NCBI GenBank assembly: GCA_025667525.1 | Contig: CM046880.1 | Location: 600,813,452 to 600,877,451, forward strand | Direction: 5' to 3' | Origin: Glebionis coronaria | Taxonomy: Eukaryota; Streptophyta; Magnoliopsida; Asterales; Asteraceae | Length of the DNA: 64,000 nt | Shown here: positions 9,856 to 22,578 of the stretch, one piece after another | How the letters are laid out: each line of letters opens with the position of its first letter | How positions within the stretch are numbered: the first letter of the stretch is position 1 | Program-made: the position numbers and the translations under genes | Notes under the pieces: generated by a model | Told to the model about the DNA's origin: nothing | The model's database searches: none | What the model saw: only the letters and a program-made list of their open reading frames with translations

Positions 9856-12800
9856 GATGGTATGCCATCACGATTTCCTTGTCTAGTAAAACCACAACTA
9901 CATCACCAACTAATTTGCTACATTCAAGTCTGGTTAAAACATAGCCAAACCGAACCAAAACATGCTAAAGACGACCACAACATGATCAATACAATCAAAC
10001 CATAGTAGAAATCATATTTCCACGGATTTGGCATGGTTTGCCCGCTTTATTCAGACTTTCTCCGGTTTCCCCTGTTAACGTCCGATTTCGTCCGATCTCG
10101 TCCGATTTCGTCCGTTTTGATATGTTTTGAACGGTCTAGCCCGTTTCAGCCGGATTTGGATGTGTATAACCATTTTTGAAAGTTGTACAGTTAGTATATG
10201 CCAATGAAATTATATATTGATGGAGGCAAAAGTGTTAAAGAAGAGACTGACTTGGTTCTCGAAGCCCAAGATCGTGTGACGAAGAAGGCTTTCTTAAAAA
10301 GGTCATAACTTCAACACCGTAAGTTCGTTTTCAGCCCGTGACCTGTCAAAACGACTGAAAAAACAAGAGGAACATCGCTGTAACCAACTTTAAGCTGGTT
10401 AAGTGATTTTGAAGGCCCAAAAAGCCATTTTACTATGTTTTTTTCATTAGTTTTGTATATTTTCCACCTTTGTAGGTTTCCGAAGGAAAATCAATATCAT
10501 TTTTGTGTTGATCAAACAATGTTAAATATTGTTTGAGCTCACTCGTATTTTTAATATCAATTGATGGTATGCCATCACGATTTCCTTGTCTAGTAAAACC
10601 ACAAATACATCACCAACTAATTTGCTACATTCAAGTCTGGTTAAAACATAGCCAAACCGAACCAAAACATGCTAAAGACGACCACAACATGATCAATACA
10701 ATCAAACCATAGTAGAAATCATATTTCCACGGATTTGGCATGGTTTGCCCGCTTTATTCAGACTTTCTCCGGTTTCCCCTGTTAACGTACGATTTCGTCC
10801 GATCTCGTCCGATTTCGTCCGTTTTGATATGTTTCGAACGGTCTAGCCCGTTTCAACCGGATTTGGATGTGTATAACCATTTTTGAAAGTTGTACAGTTA
10901 GTATATGCCAATGAAATTATATATTGATGGAGGCAAAAGTGTTAAAGAAGAGACTGACTTGGTTCTCGAAGCCCAAGATCGTGTGACGAAGAAGGCTTTC
11001 TTAAAAAGGTCATAACTTCAGCACCGTAAGTTCGTTTTCAGCCCGTGACCTGTCAAAACGACCGAAAAAAAAAAGAGGAATATCGCTGTAACCAACTTTA
11101 AGCTGGTTAAGTGATTTTGAAGGCCCAAAAAGCCATTTTACTATGTTTTTTCATTAGTTTTGTATATTTTCCATCTTTGTAGGTTTCCGAAGGAAAATCA
11201 ATATCATTTTTGTGTTGATCAAACAATGTTAAATATTGTTTGAGCTCACTCGTATTTTTAATATCAATTGATGGTATGCCATCACGATTTCCTTGTCTAG
11301 TAAAACCACAACTACATCACCAACTAATTTACTACATTCAAGTCTGGTTAAAACATAGCCAAACCGAACCAAAACATGCGAAAGACGACCACAACATGAT
11401 CAATACAATCAAACCATAATAGAAATCATATTTCCACGGATTTGGCATGGTTTGCCCGCTTTATTCAGACTTTCTCCGGTTTCCCCGGTTAACGTCCGAT
11501 TTCGTCCGATCTCGTCCGATTTCGTCCGTTTTGATATGTTTCGAACGGTCTAGCCCGTTTCAGCCGGATTTGGATGTGTATAACCATGTTTGAAAGTTGT
11601 ACAGTTAGTATATGCCAATGAAATTATATATTGATGGAGGAAAAAGTGTTAAAGAAGAGACTGACTTGGTTCTCGAAGCCCAAGATCGTGTGACGAAGAA
11701 GGCTTTCTTAAAAAGGTCATAACTTCAGCACCGTAAGTTCGTTTTCAGCCCGTGACCTGTCAAAACGACCGAAAAAACAAGAGGAACATCGCTGTAACCA
11801 ACTTTAAGCTGGTTAAGTGATTTTGAAGGCCCAAAAAGCCATTTTACTATGTTTTTTCATTAGTTTTGTATATTTTCCACCTTTGTAGGTTTCCGAAGGA
11901 AAATCAATATCATTTTTGTGTTGATCAAACAATGTTAAATATTGTTTGAGCTCACTCGTATTTTTAATATCAATTGATGGTATGCCATCACGATTTCCTT
12001 GTCTAGTAAAACCACAACTACATCACCAACTAATTTGCTACATTCAAGTCTGGTTAAAACATAGCCAAACCGAACCAAAACATGCTAAAGACGACCACAA
12101 CATGATCAATACAATCAAACCATAGTAGAAATCATATTTCCACGGATTTGGCATGGTTTGCCCGCTTTATTCAGACTTTCTCCGGTTTCCCCGGTTAACG
12201 TCCGATTTCGTCCGATCTCTTCCGATTTCGTCCGTTTTGATATGTTTCGAACGGTCTAGCCCGTTTCAGCCGGATTTGGATGTGTATAACCATGTTTGAA
12301 AGTTGTACAGTTAGTATATGCCAATGAAATTATATATTGATGGAGGAAAAAGTGTTAAAGAAGAGACTGACTTGGTTCTCGAAGCCCAAGATCGTGTGAC
12401 GAAGAAGGCTTTCTTAAAAAGGTCATAACTTCAGCACCGTAAGTTCGTTTTCAGCCCGTGACCTGTCAAAACGACCGAAAAAACAAGAGGAACATCGCTG
12501 TAACCAACTTTAAGCTGGTTAAGTGATTTTGAAGGCCCAAAAAGCCATTTTACTATGTTTTTTCATTAGTTTTGTATATTTTCCATCTTTGTAGGTTTCC
12601 GAAGGAAAATCAATATCATTTTTGTGTTGATCAAACAATGTTAAATATTGTTTGAGCTCACTCGTATTTTTAATATCAATTGATGGTATGCCATCACGAT
12701 TTCCTTGTCTAGTAAAACCACAACTACATAACCAACTAATTTACTACATTCAAGTCTGGTTAAAACATAGCCAAACCGAACCAAAACATGCGAAAGACGA

Positions 12801-15800
12801 CCACAACATGATCAATACAATCAAACCATAATAGAAATCATATTTCCACGGATTTGGCATGGTTTGCCCGCTTTATTCAGACTTTCTCCGGTTTCCCCGG
12901 TTAACGTCCGATTTCGTCCGATCTCGTCCGATTTCGTCCGTTTTGATATGTTTCGAACGGTCTAGCCCGTTTCAGCCGGATTTGGATGTGTATAACCATG
13001 TTTGAAAGTTGTACAGTTAGTATATGCCAATGAAATTATATATTGATGGAGGAAAAAGTGTTAAAGAAGAGACTGACTTGGTTCTCGAAGCCCAAGATCG
13101 TGTGACGAAGAAGGCTTTCTTAAAAAGGTCATAACTTCAGCACCGTAAGTTCGTTTTCAGCCCGTGACCTGTCAAAACGACCGAAAAAACAAGAGGAACA
13201 TCGCTGTAACCAACTTTATGCTGGTTAAGTGATTTTGAAGGCCCAAAAAGCCATTTTACTATGTTTTTTCATTAGTTTTGTATATTTTCCACCTTTGTAG
13301 GTTTCCGAAGGAAAATCAATATCATTTTTGTGTTGATCAAACAATGTTAAATATTGTTTGAGCTCACTCGTATTTTTAATATCAATTGATGGTATGCCAT
13401 CACGATTTCCTTGTCTAGTAAAACCACAACTACATCACCAACTAATTTGCTACATTCAAGTCTGGTTAAAACATAGCCAAACCGAACCAAAACATGCTAA
13501 AGACGACCACAACATGATCAATACAATCAAACCATAGTAGAAATCATATTTCCACGGATTTGGCATGGTTTGCCCGCTTTATTCAGACTTTCTCCGGTTT
13601 CCCCTGTTAACGTCCGATTTCGTCCGATCTCGTCCGATTTCGTCCGTTTTGATATGTTTCGAACGGTCTAGCCCGTTTCAGCCGGATTTGGATGTGTATA
13701 ACCATTTTTGAAAGTTGTACAGTTAGTATATGCCAATGAAATTATATATTGATGGAGGCAAAAGTGTTAAAGAAGAGACTGACTTGGTTCTCGAAGCCCA
13801 AGATCGTGTGACGAAGAAGGCTTTCTTAAAAAGGTCATAACTTCAGCACCGTAAGTTCGTTTTCAGCCCGTGACCTGTCAAAACGACTGAAAAAACAAGA
13901 GGAACATCGCTGTAACCAACTTTAAGCTGGTTAAGTGATTTTGAAGGCCCAAAAAGCCATTTTACTATGTTTTTTTCATTAGTTTTGTATATTTTCCACC
14001 TTTGTAGGTTTCCGAAGGAAAATCAATATCATTTTTGTGTTGATCAAACAATGTTAAATATTGTTTGAGCTCACTCGTATTTTTAATATCAATTGATGGT
14101 ATGCCATCACGATTTCCTTGTCTAGTAAAACCACAACTACATCACCAACTAATTTGCTACATTCAAGTCTCGTTAAAACATAGCCAAACCGAACCAAAAC
14201 ATGCTAAAGACGACCACAACATGATCAATACAATCAAACCATAGTAGAAATCATATTTCCACGGATTTGGCATGGTTTGCCCGCTTTATTCAGACTTTCT
14301 CCGGTTTCCCCTGTTAACGTCCGATTTCGTCCGATCTCGTCCGATTTCGTCCGTTTTAATATGTTTCGAACGGTCTAGCCCGTTTCAGCCGGATTTGGAT
14401 GTGTATAACCATTTTTGAAAGTTGTACAGTTAGTATATGCCAATGAAATTATATATTGATGGAGGCAAAAGTGTTAAAGAAGAGACTGACTTGGTTCTCG
14501 AAGCCCAAGATCGTGTGACGAAGAAGGCTTTCTTAAAAAGGTCATAACTTCAGCACCGTAAGTTCGTTTTCAGCCCGTGACCTGTCAAAACGACTGAAAA
14601 AACAAGAGGAACATCGCTGTAACCAACTTTAAGCTGGTTAAGTGATTTTGAAGGCCCAAAAAGCCATTTTACTATGTTTTTTCATTAGTTTTGTATATTT
14701 TCCACCTTTGTAGGTTTCCGAAGGAAAATCAATATCATTTTTGTGTTGATCAAACAATGTTAAATATTGTTTGAGCTCACTCGTATTTTTAATATCAATT
14801 GATGGTATGCCATCACGATTTCCTTGTCTAGTAAAACCACAACTACATCACCAACTAATTTGCTACATTCAAGTCTGGTTAAAACATAGCCAAACCGAAC
14901 CAAAACATGCTAAAGACGACCAAAACATGATCAATACAATCAAACCATAGTAGAAATCATATTTCCACGGATTTGGCATGGTTTGCCCGCTTTATTCAGA
15001 CTTTCTCCGGTTTCCCCTGTTAACGTACGATTTCGTCCGATCTCGTCCGATTTCGTCCGTTTTGATATGTTTCGAACGGTCTAGCCCGTTTCAGCCGGAT
15101 TTGGATGTGTATAACCATTTTTGAAAGTTGTACAGTTAGTATATGCCAATGAAATTATATATTGATGGAGGCAAAAGTGTTAAAGAAGAGACTGACTTGG
15201 TTCTCGAAGCCCAAGATCGTGTGACGAAGAAGGCTTTCTTAAAAAGGTCATAACTTCATCACCGTAAGTTCGTTTTCAGCCCGTGACCTGTCAAAACGAC
15301 CGAAAAAAAAGAGGAATATCGCTGTAACCAACTTTAAGCTGGTTAAGTGATTTTGAAGGCCCAAAAAGCCATTTTACTATGTTTTTTCATTAGTTTTGTA
15401 TATTTTCCATCTTTGTAGGTTTCTGAAGGAAAATCAATATCATTTTTGTGTTGATCAAATAATGTTAAATATTGTTTGAGCTCACTCGTATTTTTAATAT
15501 CAATTGATGGTATGCCATCACGATTTCCTTGTCTAGTAAAACCACAACTACATCACCAACTAATTTGCTACATTCAAGTCTGGTTAAAACATAGCCAAAC
15601 AGAACCAAAACATGCGAAAGACGACCACAACATGATCAATACAATCAAACCATAATAGAAATCATATTTCCACGGATTTGGCATGGTTTGCCCGCTTTAT
15701 TCAGACTTTCTCCGGTTTCCCCGGTTAACGTCCGATTTCGTCCGATCTCGTCCGATTTCGTCCGTTTTGATATGTTTCGAACGGTCTAGCCCGTTTCAGC

Positions 15801-16211
15801 CGGATTTGGATGTGTATAACCATGTTTGAAAGTTGTACAGTTAGTATATGCCAATGAAATTATATATTGATGGAGGAAAAAGTGTTAAAGAAGAGACTGA
15901 CTTGGTTCTCAAAGCCCAAGATCGTGTGACGAAGAAGGCTTTCTTAAAAAGGTCATAACTTCAGCACCGTAAGTTCGTTTTCAGCCCGTGACCTGTCAAA
16001 ACGACCGAAAAAACAAGAGGAACATCGCTGTAACCAACTTTAAGCTGGTTAAGTGATTTTGAAGGCCCAAAAAGCCATTTTACTATGTTTTTTCATTAGT
16101 TTTGTATATTTTCCACCTTTGTAGGTTTCCGAAGGAAAATCAATATCATTTTTGTGTTGATCAAACAATGTTAAATATTGTTTGAGCTCACTCGTATTTT
16201 GAATATCAATT
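9856..16211 (+). repeat. Satellite segment 3: nine monomers with a six-monomer displaced copy
   Basis: Monomer starts are 9856, 10563, 11270, 11976, 12682, 13388, 14095, 14801 and 15506. The monomers at 10563 and 14801 share a GTACGATTT change in the 10-bp repeat, an altered A-run before AGAGGAATATCG, and CCATCTTTG. Each is followed by a G-type monomer with ATGCGAAAG, CATAATAG and AGGAAAAAG (11270 and 15506). The offset is 4238 bp, six monomers. The monomer at 12682 also carries ATGCGAAAG and CATAATAG. Several monomers here are 705-706 bp because the T-run in TATGTTTTTTTCATT is shorter by one. Confidence 0.85.
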
Positions 16212-19039
16212 GATGGTATGCCATCACGATTTCCTTGTCTAGTAAAACCACAACTACATCACCAACTAATTTGCTACATTCAAGTCTGGTTAAAACATAG
16301 CCAAACCGAACCAAAACATGCTAAAGACGACCACAACATGATCAATACAATCAAACCATAGTAGAAATCATATTTCCACGGATTTGGCATGGTTTGCCCG
16401 CTTTATTCAGACTTTCTCCGGTTTCCCCGGTTAACGTCCGATTTCGTCCAATCTCGTCCGATTTCGTCCGTTTTGATATGTTTCGAACGGTCTAGCCCGT
16501 TTCAGCCGGATTTGGATGTGTATAACCATGTTTGAAAGTTGTACAGTTAGTATATGCCAATGAAATTATATATTGATGGAGGCAAAAGTGTTAAAGAAGA
16601 GACTGACTTGGTTCTCGAAGCCCAAGATCGTGTGACGAAGAAGGCTTTCTTAAAAAGGTCATAACTTCAGCACCGTAAGTTCGTTTTCAGCCCGTGACCT
16701 GTCAAAACGACCGAAAAAACAAGAGGAACATCGCTGTAACCAGCTTTAAGCTGGTTAAGTGATTTTGAAGGCCCAAAAAGCCATTTTACTATGTTTTTTT
16801 CATTAGTTTTGTATATTTTCCACCTTTGTAGGTTTCCGAAGGAAAATCAATATCATTTTTGTGTTGATCAAACAATGTTAAATATTGTTTGAGCTCACTC
16901 GTATTTTTAATATCAATTGATGGTATGCCATCACGATTTCCTTGTCTAGTAAAACCACAACTACATCACCAACTAATTTGCTACATTCAAGTCTGGTTAA
17001 AACATAGCCAAACCGAACCAAAACATGCTAAAGACGACCACAACATGATCAATACAATCAAACCATAGTAGAAATCATATTTCCACGGATTTGGCATGGT
17101 CTGCCCGCTTTATTCAGACTTTCTCCGGTTTCCCCTGTTAACGTCCGATTTCGTCCGATCTCGTCCGATTTCGTCTGTTTTGATATGTTTCGAACGGTCT
17201 AGCCCGTTTCAGCCGGATTTGGATGTGTATAACCATTTTTGAAAGTTGTACAGTTAGTATATGCCAATGAAATTATATATTGATGGAGGCAAAAGTGTTA
17301 AAGAAGAGACTGACTTGGTTCTCGAAGCCCAAGATCGTGTGACGAAGAAGGCTTTCTTAAAAAGGTCATAACTTCAGCACCGTAAGTTCGTTTTCAGCCC
17401 GTGACCTGTCAAAACGACTGAAAAAACAAGAGGAACATCGCTGTAACCAACTTTAAGCTGGTTAAGTGATTTTGAAGGCCCAAAAAGCCATTTTACTATG
17501 TTTTTTTCATTAGTTTTGTATATTTTCCACCTTTGTAGGTTTCCGAAGGAAAATCAATATCATTTTTGTGTTGATCAAACAATGTTAAATATTGTTTGAG
17601 CTCACTCGTATTTTTAATATCAATTGATGGTATGCCATCACGATTTCCTTGTCTAGTAAAACCACAACTACATCACCAACTAATTTGCTATATACAAGTC
17701 TGGTTAAAACATAGCCAAACCGAACCAAAACATGCTAAAGACGACCACAACATGATCAATACAATCAAACCATAGTAGAAATCATATTTCCACGGATTTG
17801 GCATGGTTTGCCCGCTTTATTCAGACTTTCTCCGGTTTCCCCGGTTAACGTCCGATTTCGTCCGATCTCGTCCGATTTCGTCCGTTTTGATATGTTTCGA
17901 ACGGTCTAGCCCGTTTCAGCCGGATTTGGATGTGTATAACCATGTTTGAAAGTTGTACAGTTAGTATATGCCAATGAAATTATATATTGATGGAGGCAAA
18001 AGTGTTAAAGAAGAGACTGACTTGGTTCTCGAAGCCCAAGATCGTGTGACGAAGAAGGCTTTCTTAAAAAGGTCATAACTTCAGCACCGTAAGTTCGTTT
18101 TCAGCCCGTGACCTGTCAAAACGACCGAAAAAACAAGAGGAACATCGCTGTAACCAGCTTTAAGCTGGTTAAGTGATTTTGAAGGCCCAAAAAGCCATTT
18201 TACTATGTTTTTTTCATTAGTTTTGTATATTTTCCACCTTTGTAGGTTTCCGAAGGAAAATCAATATCATTTTTGTGTTGATCAAACAATGTTAAATATT
18301 GTTTGAGCTCACTCGTATTTTTAATATCAATTGATGGTATGCCATCACGATTTCCTTGTCTAGTAAAACCACAACTACATCACCAACTAATTTGCTACAT
18401 TCAAGTCTGGTTAAAACATAGCCAAACCGAACCAAAACATGCTAAAGACGACCACAACATGATCAATACAATCAAACCATAGTAGAAATCATATTTCCAC
18501 GGATTTGGCATGGTCTGCCCGCTTTATTCAGACTTTCTCCGGTTTCCCCTGTTAACGTCCGATTTCGTCCGATCTCGTCCGATTTCGTCCGTTTTGATAT
18601 GTTTCGAACGGTCTAGCCCGTTTCAGCCGGATTTGGATGTGTATAACCATTTTTGAAAGTTGTACAGTTAGTATATGCCAATGAAATTATATATTGATGG
18701 AGGCAAAAGTGTTAAAGAAGAGACTGACTTGGTTCTCGAAGCCCAAGATCGTGTGACGAAGAAGGCTTTCTTAAAAAGGTCATAACTTCAGCACCGTAAG
18801 TTCGTTTTCAGCCCGTGACCTGTCAAAACGACTGAAAAAACAAGAGGAACATCGCTGTAACCAACTTTAAGCTGGTTAAGTGATTTTGAAGGCCCAAAAA
18901 GCCATTTTACTATGTTTTTTTCATTAGTTTTGTATATTTTCCACCTTTGTAGGTTTCCGAAGGAAAATCAATATCATTTTTGTGTTGATCAAACAATGTT
19001 AAATATTGTTTGAGCTCACTCGTATTTTTAATATCAATT
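16212..19039 (+). repeat. Satellite segment 4: dimeric higher-order repeat, two copies of 1414 bp
   Basis: Monomer starts are 16212, 16919, 17626 and 18333. The first and third are G type and share AACCAGCTTTAAGCTGG; the second and fourth are T type and share TGGTCTGCCCGC and ACTGAAAAAAC. Alternation of two distinguishable monomers gives a 1414-bp repeat unit. Private changes are TCGTCCAATCTC near 16445, TCGTCTGTTTTG near 17171 and TGCTATATACAAG near 17687. Confidence 0.87.
16737..16757. repeat. Perfect 10-bp-arm inverted repeat around AACCAGCTTTAAGCTGGTT
   Basis: Most monomers read AACCAACTTTAAGCTGGTT, with one mismatch between arms. In the monomers starting 16212, 17626 and 21878 the change to AACCAGCTT makes the arms exactly complementary around a single central T; the other copies are at 18151-18171 and 22397-22417. 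The ACCACCTTTAAG and AACTTTTAGCTGG variants elsewhere weaken the pairing. Confidence 0.75.
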
Positions 19040-22000
19040 GATGGTATGCCATCACGATTTCCTTGTCTAGTAAAACCACAACTACATCACCAACTAATTT
19101 GCTACATTCAAGTCTGGTTAAAACATAGCCAAACCGAACCAAAACATGCTAAAGACGACCACAACATGATCAATACAATCAAACCATAGTAGAAATCATA
19201 TTTCCACGGATTTGGCATGGTTTGCCCGCTTTATTCAGACTTTCTCCGGTTTCCCCGGTTAACATCCGATTTCGTCCGATCTCGTCCGATTTCGTCCGTT
19301 TTGATATGTTTCGAACGGTCTATCCCGTTTCAGCCGAATTTGGATGTGTATAACCATGTTTGAAAGTTGTACAATTAGTATATGCCAATGAAATTATATA
19401 TTGATGGAGGCAAAAGTGTTAAAGAAGAGACTGACTTGGTTCTCGAAGCCCAAGATCGTGTGACGAAGAAGGCTTTCTTAAAAAGGTCATAACTTCAGCA
19501 CCGTAAGTTCGTTTTCAGCCCGTGACCTGTCAAAACGACCGAAAAAACAAGAGGAACATCGCTGTAACCAACTTTAAGCTGGTTAAGTGATTTTGAAGGC
19601 CCAAAAAGCCATTTTACTATGTTTTTTTCATTAGTTTTGTATATTTTCCACCTTTGTAGGTTTCCGAAGGAAAATCAATATCATTTTTGTGTTGATCAAA
19701 CAATGTTAAATATTGTTTGAGCTCACTCGTATTTTTAATATCAATTGATGGTATGCCATCACGATTTCCTTGTCTAGTAAAACCACAACTACATCACCAA
19801 CTAATTTGCTACATTCAAGTCTGGTTAAAACATAGCCAAACCGAACCAAAACATGCTAAAGACGACCACAACATGATCAATACAATCAAACCATAGTAGA
19901 AATCATATTTCCACGGATTTGGCATGGTTTGCCCGCTTTATTCAGACTTTCTCCGGTTTCCCCGGTTAACGTCCGATTTCGTCCGATCTCGTCCGATTTC
20001 GTCCGTTTTGATATGTTTCGAACGGTCTAGCCCGTTTCAGCCGGATTTGGATGTGTATAACCATGTTTGAAAGTTGTACAGTTAGTATATGCCAATGAAA
20101 TTATATATTGATGGAGGCAAAAGTGTTAAAGAAGAGACTGACTTGGTTCTCGAAGCCCAAGATCGTGTGACGAAGAAGGCTTTCTTAAAAAGGTCATAAC
20201 TTCAGCACCGTAAGTTCGTTTTCAGCCCGTGACCTGTCAAAACGACCGAAAAAACAAGAGGAACATCGCTGTAACCAACTTTAAGCTGGTTAAGTGATTT
20301 TGAAGGCCCAAAAAGCCATTTTACTATGTTTTTTTCATTAGTTTTGTATATTTTCCACCTTTGTAGGTTCCCGAAGGAAAATCAATATCATTTTTGTGTT
20401 GATCAAACAATGTTAAATATTGTTTGAGCTCACTCGTATTTTTAATATCAATTGATGGTATGCCATCACGATTTCCTTGTCTAGTAAAACCACAACTACA
20501 TCACCAACTAATTTGCTACATTCAAGTCTGGTTAAAACATAGCCAAACCGAACCAAAACATGCTAAAGACGACCACAACATGATCAATACAATCAAACCA
20601 TAGTAGAAATCATATTTCCACGGATTTGGCATGGTTTGCCCGCTTTATTCAGACTTTCTCCGGTTTCCTCGGTTAACGTCCGATTTCGTCCGATTTCGTC
20701 CGATCTCGTCCGATTTCGTCCGTTTTGATATGTTTCGAACGGTCTAGCCCGTTTCAGCCGGATTTGGATGTGTATAACCATGTTTGAAAGTTGTACAGTT
20801 AGTATATGCCAATGAAATTATATATTGATGGAGGAAAAAGTGTTAAAGAAGAGACTGACTTGGTTCTCGAAGCCCAAGATCGTGTGACGAAGAAGGCTTT
20901 CTTAAAAAGGTCATAACTTCAGCACCGTAAGTTCGTTTTCAGCCCGTGACCTGTCAAAACGACCGAAAAAACAAGAGGAATATCGCTGTAACCAACTTTA
21001 AGCTGGTTACGTGATTTTGAAGGCCCAAAAAGCCATTTTACTATGTTTTTTTCATTAGTTTTGTATATTTTCCACCTTTGTAGGTTTCCGAAGGAAAATC
21101 AATATCATTTTTGTGTTGATCAAACAATGTTAAATATTGTTTGAGCTCACTCGTATTTTTAATATCAATTGATGGTATGCCATCACGATTTCCTTGTCTA
21201 GTAAAACCACAACTACATCACCAACTAATTTGCTACATTCAAGTCTGGTTAAAACATAGCCAAACCGAACCAAAACATGCTAAAGACGACCACAACATGA
21301 TCAATACAATCAAACCATAGTAGAAATCATATTTCCACGGATTTGGCATGGTTTGCCCGCTTTATTCAGACTTTCTCCGGTTTCCCCGGTTAACGTCCGA
21401 TTTCGTCCGATCTCGTCCGATTTCGTCCGTTTTGATATGTTTCGAACGGTCTAGCCCGTTTCAGCCGGATTTGGATGTGTATAACCATGTTTGAAAGTTG
21501 TACAGTTAGTATATTCCAATGAAATTATATATTGATGGAGGCACAAGTGTTAAAAAAGAGACTGACTTGGTTCTCGAAGCCCAAGATCGTGTGACGAAGA
21601 AGGCTTTCTTAAAAAGGTCATAACTTCAGCACCGTAAGTTCGTTTTCAGCCCGTGACCTGTCAAAACGACCGAAAAAACAAGAGGAATATCGCTGTAACC
21701 AGCTTTAAGCTAGTTAAGTGATTTTGAAGGCCCAAAAAGCCATTTTACTATGTTTTTTTCATTAGTTTTGTATATTTTCCACCTTTGTAGGTTTCCGAAG
21801 GAAAATCAATATCATTTTTGTGTTGATCAAACAATGTTAAATATTGTTTGAGCTCACTCGTATTTTTAATATCAATTGATGGTATGCCATCACGATTTCC
21901 TTGTCTAGTAAAACCACAACTACATCACCAACTAATTTGCTACATTCAAGTCTGGTTAAAACATAGCCAAACCGAACATGCTAAAGACGACCACAACATG

Positions 22001-22578
22001 ATCAATACAATCAAACCATAGTAGAAATCATATTTCCACGGATTTGGCATGGTTTGCCCGCTTTATTCAGACTTTCTCCGGTTTCCCCGGTTAACGTCCG
22101 ATTTCGTCCGATCTCGTCCGATTTCGTCCGTTTTGATATGTTTCGAACGGTCTAGCCCGTTTCAGCCGGATTTGGATGTGTATAACCATGTTTGAAAGTT
22201 GTACAGTTAGTATATGCCAATGAAATTATATATTGATGGAGGCAAAAGTGTTAAAGAAGAGACTGACTTGGTTCTCGAAGCCCAAGATCGTGTGACGAAG
22301 AAGGCTTTCTTAAAAAGGTCATAATTTCAGCACCGTAAGTTCGTTTTCAGCCCGTGACCTGTCAAAACGACCGAAAAAACAAGAGGAACATCGCTGTAAC
22401 CAGCTTTAAGCTGGTTAAGTGATTTTGAAGGCCCAAAAAGCCATTTTACTATGTTTTTTTCATTAGTTTTGTATATTTTCCATCTTTGTAGGTTTCCGAA
22501 GGAAAATCAATATCATTTTTGAGTTGATCAAACAATGTTAAATATTGTTTGAGCTCACTCTTATTTTTAATATCAATT
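19040..22578 (+). repeat. Satellite segment 5: five G-type monomers without clear higher-order structure
   Basis: Monomer starts are 19040, 19747, 20454, 21171 and 21878. The monomer at 19040 has TTAACATCCG, TATCCCGTTT and CAGCCGAATT. The monomer at 20454 is 717 bp with a fifth 10-bp unit and a CCTCGGTT change. The monomer at 21878 is 701 bp because 6 bp are lost at CCGAACATGC. From about 22320 the CATAATTTCAGC and CACTCTTATT markers of the next segment appear, so the boundary is gradual. Confidence 0.9.
19323..19339 (-). other. CENP-B-box-like 17-mer with all nine core bases
   Basis: On the minus strand the monomer at 19040 reads ATTCGGCTGAAACGGGA, matching the published minimal core NTTCGNNNNANNCGGGN. 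Most other monomers read ATCCGGCTGAAACGGGC at this place (284-300 in monomer 1), one core mismatch. CENP-B is characterised in mammals; a chance match one base off is not rare in 707 bp, so binding is not implied. Confidence 0.35.

Noticed and set aside
20593..20781. Minus-strand ORFs of 62 aa here and at 43910, 46735, 48159, 58688 and 59405, with a repeated RNRTRSDEIG-like core
   Set aside because: They exist only where the monomer has five 10-bp units, because each added unit shifts the frame. The four-unit majority lacks them, and the repeated residues simply translate the minisatellite.
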